From assembly GCA_000997465.1 (NCBI GenBank), contig LCBW01000032.1:1-6454 (forward strand): a stretch of DNA of 6,454 nt, in the 5' to 3' direction. The notes under the pieces were generated by a model. It did no database searches, was not told the DNA's origin, and saw only the letters and a program-made list of their open reading frames with translations. The DNA comes from Parcubacteria group bacterium GW2011_GWC1_41_7 (GTDB lineage: Bacteria > Patescibacteriota > Minisyncoccia > UBA6257 > HR35). Shown here piece after piece: positions 1 through 4,647 of this stretch (position 1 is its first letter; the number at the start of each line of letters is the position of its first letter). A program made the position numbers and the translations under genes.

Positions 1-1532
1 CCGGCCCAACCCGCCCTTGCTGCGCCTGAGATTTCAATTCCAGCCCTGGAAATTCTAGGTCCGACAACAGGCAAAGATGTAAGACCTCTTGCAGCTAGGT
101 TTGCCATCGGGCTAACAATTGGAATACTACCCAGAATACCTTTGCCTCCAGCGATGTTTGTGAGTGTCTTAGCGCCAAGAGCTTTTCCGGCGAAAGCACC
201 CATGGCAGCCGCACCCATGATCTCGCCGCCGTACTGCCCCTTGATACCCAGGATGAAGTTTTTGAGTGCTTGGGAAAGTGATGGGGTAGCAATAACTGCA
301 GCAAGTCCAATTAGAAACCCTAGTGCATCTGCACTTGTTGACTGAAAACTGGGTAAAGTTGCTGGCTGGCCCCCCGCGCCAAATGCAGAAATGCGGTATG
401 GGTTAATGGCATCCCAGTTTTGCCAAGCCCCGTGGTCTGCTGATCCCCAGTAAATAAGGTGAGCAAAAAGTATCAATATTCCAACCATTACAAAAACTGA
501 AAGATTAGCGATTAATTGTTTGAGCCACATGACAAAGCCCACTTCTGGCTTAACTGCACCCAAAAGAATCATAAATGGACCGGCAACCACAAGGAGGAAG
601 ACGACAAAGAAGTGCCTAATCAAGGTCCAAAGTATTCTGATCATTGTTATGAAAATGATCAGAATTACAATTATCCCGATAATGGTGTCGAGCACATTGG
701 AGACGATTGGTAAAGTGACAATTCCAAGTTTTCCTAAGATGCCTCCATAGAGCATGGAATTAAATAAAACAATCCATACCCACGACCAAATGCTGTCATT
801 GTAATTCTGCATTCGGGCGTATTGCCACGAGACTGTGCAACCTTGACCAGGACACTGCCAGGACAACGGAGCAACCATGGAGGCAAAAAGGCCTTGTATA
901 AGGAATGCAAGGTCCACTAAAAGACCAGCTATGGCATAGGAAAACGTAATTAAAATTAGAGTGAGCACAATATTTGGAAGCGCAGCTTGTATAGTGACAG
1001 CAGTTTGCGCGCCGAGTTTCATCCGAAACATGATCATAAAACCTACAACTATTAAAATAACAAGAATAAACATATAAGAAATGTTGCGGAAAGTTTTCCA
1101 GATCGGAAAAATCGGGCCGAGACCGGAAAAACCGATTCCCTGGGCATAAGCTTTGGGGACAAAGCCGGCATTTTGCAAAACATCATAAGCAAAGTAGGAA
1201 AAAGAAGCCGGTGGATGGTCATAAAGCGCACCGGTAAAATTGACCAGCATGCCAAGAGCGCTTTTTTTAAAGTTTTCCCTGTATACTTTAAGCGGCTCGC
1301 CGGGTTTAGGGGGGTCGCCAAAGGTCCCGCTGGAGAGTGAAAAAAGCGAGGAATTCATAGACCATTGGCTGTAGGCTTCGCCGCAAGTTCCTGTTTTAGC
1401 GCATTTTTTTGCCTCTGACCAATCCGAATAAGTTTGGTTGGTATAGTCAGCAGCTGCCTGCGTGTTTGCTTTAAAACTAAAAAAGAGAAGACAGAAGGTG
1501 ATAACCAATAAGATAAAAAGGATTTTTTTCAT
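1..1532 (-). CDS. VirB6/TrbL-like T4SS polytopic membrane protein (C-terminus beyond the window)
   Basis: Open for 510 codons from an ATG at 1532 to the left edge with no stop, so the 3' end is missing. The start MKKILFILLVITFCLLFFSF is a clear signal peptide. Residues 25-145 look extracytoplasmic and hold a Cys pair (C44, C50). Hydrophobic helices follow at about 150-170, 185-217, 250-266, 274-302, 306-327, 337-361 and 403-415, with a second close Cys pair (CPGQGC, C227/C232) in a Trp-rich loop between helices. From about 436 the chain is Gly/Ala-rich and not strongly hydrophobic. The block around 169-207 (MFRMKLGAQ, TIQAALPNIV, LITFSYAIAGLLVD) matches my memory of the VirB6/TrbL-like proteins that follow pilin genes in CPR genomes. 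Such proteins form the inner-membrane part of a type IV secretion or conjugation-type channel. Family assignment is by recognition and context; residue-level homology to classical VirB6 is weak. A promoter with its own TTGACA box precedes it, so it may be expressed separately from the pilins. There is no Shine-Dalgarno site. The next gene to the left is predicted, not seen, to be a VirB4-type ATPase. Confidence 0.8.
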   Translation of the reverse strand, partial: MKKILFILLVITFCLLFFSFKANTQAAADYTNQTYSDWSEAKKCAKTGTCGEAYSQWSMNSSLFSLSSGTFGDPPKPGEPLKVYRENFKKSALGMLVNFTGALYDHPPASFSYFAYDVLQNAGFVPKAYAQGIGFSGLGPIFPIWKTFRNISYMFILVILIVVGFMIMFRMKLGAQTAVTIQAALPNIVLTLILITFSYAIAGLLVDLAFLIQGLFASMVAPLSWQCPGQGCTVSWQYARMQNYNDSIWSWVWIVLFNSMLYGGILGKLGIVTLPIVSNVLDTIIGIIVILIIFITMIRILWTLIRHFFVVFLLVVAGPFMILLGAVKPEVGFVMWLKQLIANLSVFVMVGILILFAHLIYWGSADHGAWQNWDAINPYRISAFGAGGQPATLPSFQSTSADALGFLIGLAAVIATPSLSQALKNFILGIKGQYGGEIMGAAAMGAFAGKALGAKTLTNIAGGKGILGSIPIVSPMANLAARGLTSLPVVGPRISRAGIEISGAARAGWA

Positions 1533-1542
1533 GGGATTTTAC

Positions 1543-1578
1543 TTAATAAATTATGCAAAAAAGAAAAGCAAGTGTCAA
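1543..1578 (-). promoter_or_regulatory. Promoter for the VirB6-like gene
   Basis: On the minus strand TTGACA (1578-1573) is followed by 17 bp and CATAAT (1555-1550), matching 6/6 and 5/6 of the sigma-70 consensus at ideal spacing. Predicted transcription start is near 1543, giving a leader of roughly 10 nt without a Shine-Dalgarno site. The -35 box overlaps the TGA stop of the upstream pilin gene (1575-1577). Seen in sequence; activity is inferred. Confidence 0.6.
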
Positions 1579-1928
1579 GTCTCAGGAGTTGGTGTCGGCC
1601 AGGCAGAAGGGAGAGTAAAGCTGGTTAGTTTGACTCCGGTAAAATATTCCAGAGCTTTAATAATAATGTAGGAGCTGACAATAAGAACCAGCCCCAAAAT
1701 GGCGTAAAAAATGGTATTTCTGGCTGACTCGGTTTGTTTAGCGTCTCCTCCGCTTGTGAGGTATTTGAAGGCGCCAATTGCCAGCATGGCAAAAAGAGCC
1801 AGACTGACAATGCCGACAATTAAAGAAACCGTATTGGCAAAAAGGACCTCAAGACACTTTATGGTGGCGACCTTTTCCCCGCCAATGTCTGCAAGACAAC
1901 TATCCCAAGTTGATGTTGGTGTAGACAT
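1575..1928 (-). CDS. T4SS pilin-like small membrane protein, paralog 5
   Basis: 117 residues, ATG start at 1928, TGA stop. Two hydrophobic helices at about 33-53 and 72-91 flank the polar loop KYLTSGGDAKQTESARNTI, which is the signature of the VirB2/TrbC-like T4SS pilin family common in CPR bacteria. The second helix ends with EYFTGVKL, paralleling the (I/F)TG ending of its neighbours. The N-terminus has no signal peptide but carries two Cys (C11, C25); the tail is Pro/Thr-rich (PTPTPET). It is the last of five tandem paralogs, 32 nt after paralog 4. No convincing Shine-Dalgarno or promoter lies directly upstream, so it is probably co-transcribed with paralog 4. Expected role is a pilin or a small inner-membrane channel component; structural versus accessory role cannot be told from sequence. 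Confidence 0.8.
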   Translation of the reverse strand: MSTPTSTWDSCLADIGGEKVATIKCLEVLFANTVSLIVGIVSLALFAMLAIGAFKYLTSGGDAKQTESARNTIFYAILGLVLIVSSYIIIKALEYFTGVKLTSFTLPSAWPTPTPET

Positions 1929-1960
1929 ATTGGATTTGAAGACCTGTTATTTTACTTTCG

Positions 1961-2356
1961 CTATTGGAATTTGGGCAGAATCAGTTCACAGCCAAACCCC
2001 AGACAAACTCCGGTTATTTGCTGGACCAAATTTATAATTCCCCAAGCCGCAAAAACTACAACCAGTCCAATAAGCGCCTGGATAATCTGATTCCTGGCTG
2101 CCTCGACCTGTCCTTTATCCCCTCCTGAGCTGATCCATTTGATTCCGCCTAAGAGTAAAAAGACAAAAGCTATGAGCCCAGCCACAATAATGATTAGCTG
2201 GATGGCGGCAGTTAAAATAGTATTCAGGTTTGTTAACGCGCCTGTGGGCTGGACAATCTGCAGTTTTATCGGAGTCGGAGTTTGCGCGTAAGCAAAAGCG
2301 GAAAAAACAAAAAAACCAGCAACAGTCAAAATCGATGCAATTAAAATTTTCTTCAT
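1961..2356 (-). CDS. T4SS pilin-like protein, paralog 4 (canonical, with signal peptide; candidate major pilin)
   Basis: 131 residues, ATG at 2356. This is the most canonical of the five: a signal peptide (MKKILIASILTVAGFFVFSA, likely cut after AYA at about residue 24), a short Pro/Thr-rich N-terminus (QTPTP), helix 1 at about 48-70, the loop GGIKWISSGGDKGQVEAARN, helix 2 at about 92-115, then CLGFGCEL with a Cys pair (C118/C123). The layout is that of VirB2/TrbC-like pilins: secreted precursor, helical hairpin in the membrane, later assembled into a filament. It has its own strong promoter (TTGACA-N18-TACACTT) and the only strong Shine-Dalgarno site in the cluster, so I infer it is the most highly expressed member and the best candidate for the major subunit. 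Closest relative in the window is paralog 3 (same loop, same Cys pair). Confidence 0.85.
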   Translation of the reverse strand: MKKILIASILTVAGFFVFSAFAYAQTPTPIKLQIVQPTGALTNLNTILTAAIQLIIIVAGLIAFVFLLLGGIKWISSGGDKGQVEAARNQIIQALIGLVVVFAAWGIINLVQQITGVCLGFGCELILPKFQ

Positions 2357-2360
2357 TTTT

Positions 2361-2369
2361 CACCTCCTT
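2361..2369 (-). promoter_or_regulatory. Strong Shine-Dalgarno site of pilin paralog 4
   Basis: The minus strand reads AAGGAGGTG, a near-perfect anti-16S complement; AGGAGG ends 6 nt before the ATG at 2356. No other gene in the window has a comparable site, so it both fixes this start and marks the gene as strongly translated. Confidence 0.85.
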
Positions 2370-2386
2370 CTTCAGTATGCAAAACA

Positions 2387-2416
2387 AGTGTAGAACATTT
2401 TTACTTTTCTTGTCAA
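2387..2416 (-). promoter_or_regulatory. Promoter of pilin paralog 4 (TTGACA-N18-TACACTT)
   Basis: On the minus strand TTGACA (2416-2411), an 18-bp spacer, then TACACT (2392-2387) followed by T. Predicted transcription start is near 2380, giving a leader of about 24 nt that contains the Shine-Dalgarno site. The same hexamers at the same distance precede paralog 1. Sequence match is seen; function is inferred. Confidence 0.6.
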
Positions 2417-2432
2417 TAGAGCGAAAGAAAAA

Positions 2433-2813
2433 TTAATCGGGGTTCGCAAACTGAGTAAGATCAATTTCACAGCTAAAGCCAAAACAGGCTCCAAACATTT
2501 GCTCAACCAAAATGATAAGCCCCCAGGAGGCGGCAATAATAAAAATCCCTAGGAGCGCGTAAGTCAGCCTATTTCTGGCGGCCTCAACTGCTTTTGCTTC
2601 GCCGCCGGAGCTGATCCAGTTAAGACCTGCCTGAAACAGCTGAAAGAGCGTCCATAAGCCTCCGGCTATAAGAATAACTTTAAAAATATTGCCGATAATA
2701 AAACCGAAGTTATGGCCGGCATTGAAAGCTTGAACGACTTTTCCAAAAGGACCGGGTATTTCAAGCGGCGGCAGTACGACTTCTTTTCCCTGAGCAAAGA
2801 CTTTTTTAATCAT
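2433..2813 (-). CDS. T4SS pilin-like protein, paralog 3
   Basis: 126 residues, ATG at 2813, TAA stop. Helix 1 at about 38-60, loop GLNWISSGGEAKAVEAARNR, helix 2 at about 84-108, then CFGFSCEI with C110/C115. The loop and the C-terminal Cys pair are nearly the same as in paralog 4, so these two are the closest pair of the array. Unlike paralog 4 it has no usable signal peptide: the start MIKKVFAQ goes straight into a polar stretch, and an in-frame TGA lies three codons upstream, so the gene cannot be extended. The 'VFAQ' resembles a leftover of a signal cleavage site, though this is only suggestive. It starts 15 nt after the stop of paralog 2 without a Shine-Dalgarno site, so translational coupling or co-transcription is likely. 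Family call is firm; its role in a filament or channel is inferred. Confidence 0.82.
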   Translation of the reverse strand: MIKKVFAQGKEVVLPPLEIPGPFGKVVQAFNAGHNFGFIIGNIFKVILIAGGLWTLFQLFQAGLNWISSGGEAKAVEAARNRLTYALLGIFIIAASWGLIILVEQMFGACFGFSCEIDLTQFANPD

Positions 2814-2828
2814 ATGATTTCAATTTAT

Positions 2829-3206
2829 TTAGTTAGGCGCTGGCGTCGGACCGGGCAGCAGCAATTTTGGTTGGATTAAAGCTGTTGCATCGCCAAAAAG
2901 AATTATGCCAAAGACAGCGGCTAAAACAAACGATGAGACCATGATCAAAAGCCCCACTATCGACAAAAGAATTTTATCCCTTGCCATGCCGATTTGTTTT
3001 GGGTCGCCGCTTGAGGCCATAAACATCCAGCCCGCCTGTATAAAATTCCACAAAGCAAAGAGGCCGGCGGCAATGAAAAATATCCTTAAAATGGCGTTGG
3101 CAAAAATGACAAGGCCGGCGCCCGGAACATTTTCATAACCGGCTGGGACAAATCTTTCTAAATATTTTGGCATTTTTATTTCGCCGTAAAAAGGAGTCGG
3201 AGACAT
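2829..3206 (-). CDS. T4SS pilin-like protein, paralog 2
   Basis: 125 residues from the ATG at 3206; a second in-frame ATG at 3173 (MPKYLERFVPAGYEN) would give 114 residues and is equally plausible, since neither has a Shine-Dalgarno site and an AT-rich heptamer array directly abuts the first. Helices at about 35-62 and 79-104 bracket the loop MFMASSGDPKQIGMARDKI, a recognisable but diverged form of the family's SSGGDxxxxxxARN core (one Gly lost, ARN changed to ARD). There is no signal peptide and the tail is Pro-rich (PGPTPAPN). Expected to be an inner-membrane two-helix protein of the VirB2/TrbC-like group; whether it polymerises is unknown. No strong promoter is visible in the 91-bp gap before it. 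Confidence 0.78.
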   Translation of the reverse strand: MSPTPFYGEIKMPKYLERFVPAGYENVPGAGLVIFANAILRIFFIAAGLFALWNFIQAGWMFMASSGDPKQIGMARDKILLSIVGLLIMVSSFVLAAVFGIILFGDATALIQPKLLLPGPTPAPN

Positions 3207-3227
3207 AAATTAAAAATTAAAATTTAA
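3207..3227. repeat. AT-rich heptamer repeat (AAATTAA, AAATTAA, AATTTAA)
   Basis: Three consecutive 7-bp units directly abut the first start codon of pilin paralog 2. The sequence is low complexity, so the repeat alone is weak, but other spacers in the window are also built from 7-bp or 8-bp units. Confidence 0.5.
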
Positions 3228-3260
3228 ACTTAGCAAAAAACATTTCTTAGCTATTATTAT

Positions 3261-3272
3261 TTTAACGTTAAA
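3261..3272. promoter_or_regulatory. Perfect 12-bp palindrome TTTAACGTTAAA, possible operator
   Basis: A self-complementary 12-mer sits in the 3207-3297 spacer between pilin paralogs 1 and 2. With a one-base offset the symmetry extends to TTATTT/AAATAA. It could be a dimeric regulator site, but AT-rich spacers give such palindromes by chance. Confidence 0.2.
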
Positions 3273-3297
3273 TAAGCAATAAATAAAGTGCTTCTGT

Positions 3298-3615
3298 TTA
3301 GACTCCGGGTTTTAGAATGTTAATTCCGGTTATCGTTTCAATCAGCTGAATTATAAAAAATGAACTAAAGATCAAAACAAAGCCCAAAATGGCAAAGGTT
3401 AGAGCCTTGCTTCCCTTTTCAAGAGATTGTGCGTCGCCGGAACCGGCACTTTTTATAATCCCAAAACCAAAAATAAGAGCCAGAGCAAGAAAGATAACTC
3501 CGGCAGCAATCATCAGGTTTGGAAGAAGAAGATTGATAAGATCGCTTGTGGTTGCAAAATGCTGGGCCGGCGGAAAAAGAGTTGGATCTATCTCAACAGC
3601 ATAAACCTTATTCAT
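3298..3615 (-). CDS. T4SS pilin-like protein, paralog 1 (first of the cluster)
   Basis: 105 residues from the first in-frame ATG at 3615 (MNKVYAVEIDPTLF). The frame stays open up to a TTG at 3672, but that extension would run across the predicted promoter, so I prefer 3615. Helices at about 33-54 and 72-93 flank the loop IIKSAGSGDAQSLEKGSKALT; the family core has drifted (AGSGD for SSGGD, no ARN), making this the most divergent paralog. The end of helix 2 (LIETITGINI) keeps the ITG turn seen in paralog 4. It has no clear signal peptide. The predicted transcription start is only 3-4 nt before the ATG, so the mRNA would be effectively leaderless. It is transcribed away from the broken sigma gene. 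Family call rests on helix spacing, the loop and the tandem context. Confidence 0.75.
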   Translation of the reverse strand: MNKVYAVEIDPTLFPPAQHFATTSDLINLLLPNLMIAAGVIFLALALIFGFGIIKSAGSGDAQSLEKGSKALTFAILGFVLIFSSFFIIQLIETITGINILKPGV

Positions 3616-3624
3616 TTCACAATA

Positions 3625-3654
3625 AGTGTAACTTATGGATAAAGATATTGTCAA
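3625..3654 (-). promoter_or_regulatory. Promoter of the pilin cluster (TTGACA-N18-TACACTT)
   Basis: On the minus strand TTGACA (3654-3649), 18 bp, TACACT (3630-3625) followed by T, with the ATG at 3615 only 9 nt beyond the -10 box. Hexamers and spacing are identical to those before paralog 4. It overlaps the divergent plus-strand promoter. Match is seen; activity inferred. Confidence 0.55.
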
Positions 3655-3665
3655 ATTGGTATAAT
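3636..3665 (+). promoter_or_regulatory. Extended -10 promoter of the sigma-like gene
   Basis: TGGTATAAT at 3657-3665 is a perfect extended -10 (TGnTATAAT). A weak -35 (TGGATA, 3636-3641, 4/6) lies 18 bp upstream. Predicted start near 3672, about 40 nt before the sigma ATG. It overlaps the minus-strand pilin promoter, so occupancy of one could hinder the other. Confidence 0.5.
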
Positions 3666-3670
3666 AAATC

Positions 3671-3705
3671 AAATTAAAATTTGAAATTTAAAACTGAAAA
3701 TTTGG
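3671..3705. repeat. AT-rich degenerate heptamer array (AAATTAA, AATTTGA, AATTTAA, AACTGAA, AATTTGG)
   Basis: Five consecutive 7-bp units fill the predicted leader of the sigma-like gene, between the -10 box and the ATG at 3714. Units vary but keep A-rich starts in register. Confidence 0.45.
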
Positions 3706-3713
3706 ATTTGGAT

Positions 3714-4245
3714 ATGGATGAAAAGAAACTAATTGAAGGAATCTTAAAAGGAGATGAAAACTCTCTAAGACTGTTTTACAAAAAATACAGTCCCAAACTT
3801 TTCTTTTTTATAAAGAAAAAAGTTCAGGAAGAAAAGGATATATACCTTTCTTGCTTCTCTTGAGGCCTTCCGCGACTTTACCTTCCGCTGTTCTGCTTTT
3901 ACTTACCTTTGCAGTATTGCCAAGCGAAAAATTGTCGATTTTTATAGAAAAGAAAAAATTAAAAAAATCCTTTTTTCACAAGCGCCTGGACTGGAGCCTT
4001 TATTTTTAGTCCTTTCAACGCCGGAGGATAAGCTTGATGAAAAAATCCTCAAGCAGGCAATTGAAAAAACAATGGATATTTTAAAACCAAAATACAGAAA
4101 AATCTTAAAACTGAAATACGTCGAAGGATTTTCTCTTCTGGAAATTGCGCATAAACTTTCCGTCAGCTTCAAAAGCGCGGAATCAATGCTTTTTCGGGCG
4201 AGAAAAGAATTTGCGAGATGCTGGGTAATTGGGGTAAATGGGTAA
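3714..4245 (+). pseudogene. Sigma-70 family (ECF-like) factor, frameshifted by an apparent ~17-bp deletion
   Basis: Frame A starts at ATG 3714 (MDEKKLIEGILKGDENSLRL...; a TTG at 3681 is the alternative) and encodes the first part of sigma region 2 as far as KKKVQEEKD, then meets a stop near 3861-3863. The rest of the protein continues in the +1 frame from about 3844: TFLASLEAFRDFTFRCSAFT, YLCSIAKRKIVDFYRKEK (region 2 end), a linker with STPEDKLDE, then region 4 (LKPKYRKILKLKYVEGFSLL, EIAHKLSVSFKSAESMLFRA), ending at TAA 4243-4245. Region 4 is the helix-turn-helix that reads -35 boxes. Between KD and TFL the family normally has about seven residues ending in QD; only 4 nt remain, which fits a loss of 17 bp (2 mod 3). 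No frame supplies the missing motif. The last residues (WVIGVNG) come from an octamer repeat. A region-4-only product could start at ATG 4072 (57 residues). Either a real pseudogene or an assembly/sequencing error. Confidence 0.85.
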
Positions 4246-4263
4246 AAAGGTAAGTTGGTAATG
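4224..4263. repeat. Octamer array, NGGTAANN type (5 units)
   Basis: Units GGTAATTG, GGGTAAAT, GGGTAAAA, AGGTAAGT and TGGTAATG run in register; GTAA recurs at spacings of 9, 8, 8 and 8. The array supplies the last codons and the stop of the sigma-like gene and continues past it. An inverted array of the same unit type lies at 4301-4324. Confidence 0.65.
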
Positions 4264-4325
4264 GATCAAAGATTATTACTGTATAAAACATGTTTATCTA
4301 TTTACCCAATTACCAATTTACCTTT
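4246..4325. repeat. Inverted repeat, 17-bp arms (4246-4262 / 4309-4325)
   Basis: AAAGGTAAGTTGGTAAT at 4246-4262 pairs with ATTACCAATTTACCTTT at 4309-4325 in 16 of 17 positions, the exception being a G-U in RNA. The 46-nt loop and lack of a T-run argue against an ordinary terminator, but a transcript through here could fold into a long stem just before the small membrane protein gene. Confidence 0.6.
4301..4324. repeat. Octamer array, inverted copy (TTTACCCA, ATTACCAA, TTTACCTT)
   Basis: Three 8-bp units with TTAC at spacing 8. Read on the minus strand they are the same NGGTAANN unit as at 4224-4263. It ends 8 bp before the next gene. Confidence 0.6.
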
Positions 4326-4332
4326 CTAATTC

Positions 4333-4566
4333 ATGAAAGACGATAAAATCTACAAAAACTTGGTTGCTAAAATGGAGGAGATTTCCTCCCTCTTTCCGCA
4401 AAAGATCGGTTTTCTGACGCCGCACTATAAAAGACTGGTTCCTTTTCTCAAATATAACCCGTGGATTGTTTTTACGTTTTTTGCGATAGCAATTTCCCTG
4501 CTTTTTTATTTTCTTTTCGGCTCATCAATTGTAAAATTTGTCTCCCTTTTCCAATATGGCTTTTAG
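4333..4566 (+). CDS. Small single-pass membrane protein of unknown function
   Basis: 77 residues, ATG at 4333. I do not recognise the family. The N-terminal 40 residues are polar and basic (MKDDKIYKNLVAKMEEISSL, then a stretch with HYKRLVPFLK), followed by one hydrophobic helix at about 43-63 (PWIVFTFFAIAISLLFYFLF) and a short tail. The charge pattern suggests a cytoplasmic N-terminus and one membrane anchor. It lies 87 bp after the broken sigma gene on the same strand, separated by the inverted octamer arrays. Sigma factors are often followed by a membrane-bound partner, so an anti-sigma-like role is possible, but the protein has no zinc-binding or other recognisable anti-sigma motif. No Shine-Dalgarno site precedes it. 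Confidence 0.6.
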   Translation: MKDDKIYKNLVAKMEEISSLFPQKIGFLTPHYKRLVPFLKYNPWIVFTFFAIAISLLFYFLFGSSIVKFVSLFQYGF

Positions 4567-4647
4567 TTGCTCCGAATGAAAACAGTTTAACCTCCGACTA
4601 AATATCAAAGCGGAAATAATCATTTAGTTATTGATCCCCTATTCTTT

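Noticed and set aside
516..750. Plus-strand ORFs of 65 and 76 codons
   Set aside because: They are antisense to the VirB6-like gene, which is open and coherent on the minus strand; their translations have no family-like pattern.
1462..2037. Plus-strand ORFs at 1462-1671 and 1711-2037
   Set aside because: Mirror frames of the VirB6-like and pilin genes; the amphipathic pilin pattern and promoters are on the other strand.
2230..2436. Plus-strand ORF of 68 codons
   Set aside because: Antisense to the signal peptide, Shine-Dalgarno site and promoter of pilin paralog 4; Lys/Gln-rich low-complexity translation.
3389..3642. Plus-strand ORFs over the first pilin gene
   Set aside because: Shadows of the minus-strand pilin; basic, no coherent pattern.
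3616..3672. Extending pilin paralog 1 to a TTG at 3672
   Set aside because: The extension overlaps a perfect TTGACA box and the divergent promoter, starts with TTG and adds no proper signal peptide; the ATG at 3615 is simpler.
3816..3846. Programmed frameshift in the sigma gene (A6G run at 3816-3822)
   Set aside because: The A-run is in the wrong codon register for a known slippery site, and shifting there would not supply the missing region-2 residues in any frame; a deletion explains the data better.
3942..4172. Minus-strand ORF of 76 codons
   Set aside because: Antisense to sigma region 4, whose protein-level conservation is clear on the plus strand.
4567..4647. Intrinsic terminator after the 77-residue gene
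   Set aside because: Only a 5-bp A/T stem (AATAA/TTATT) without a T-run; too weak.
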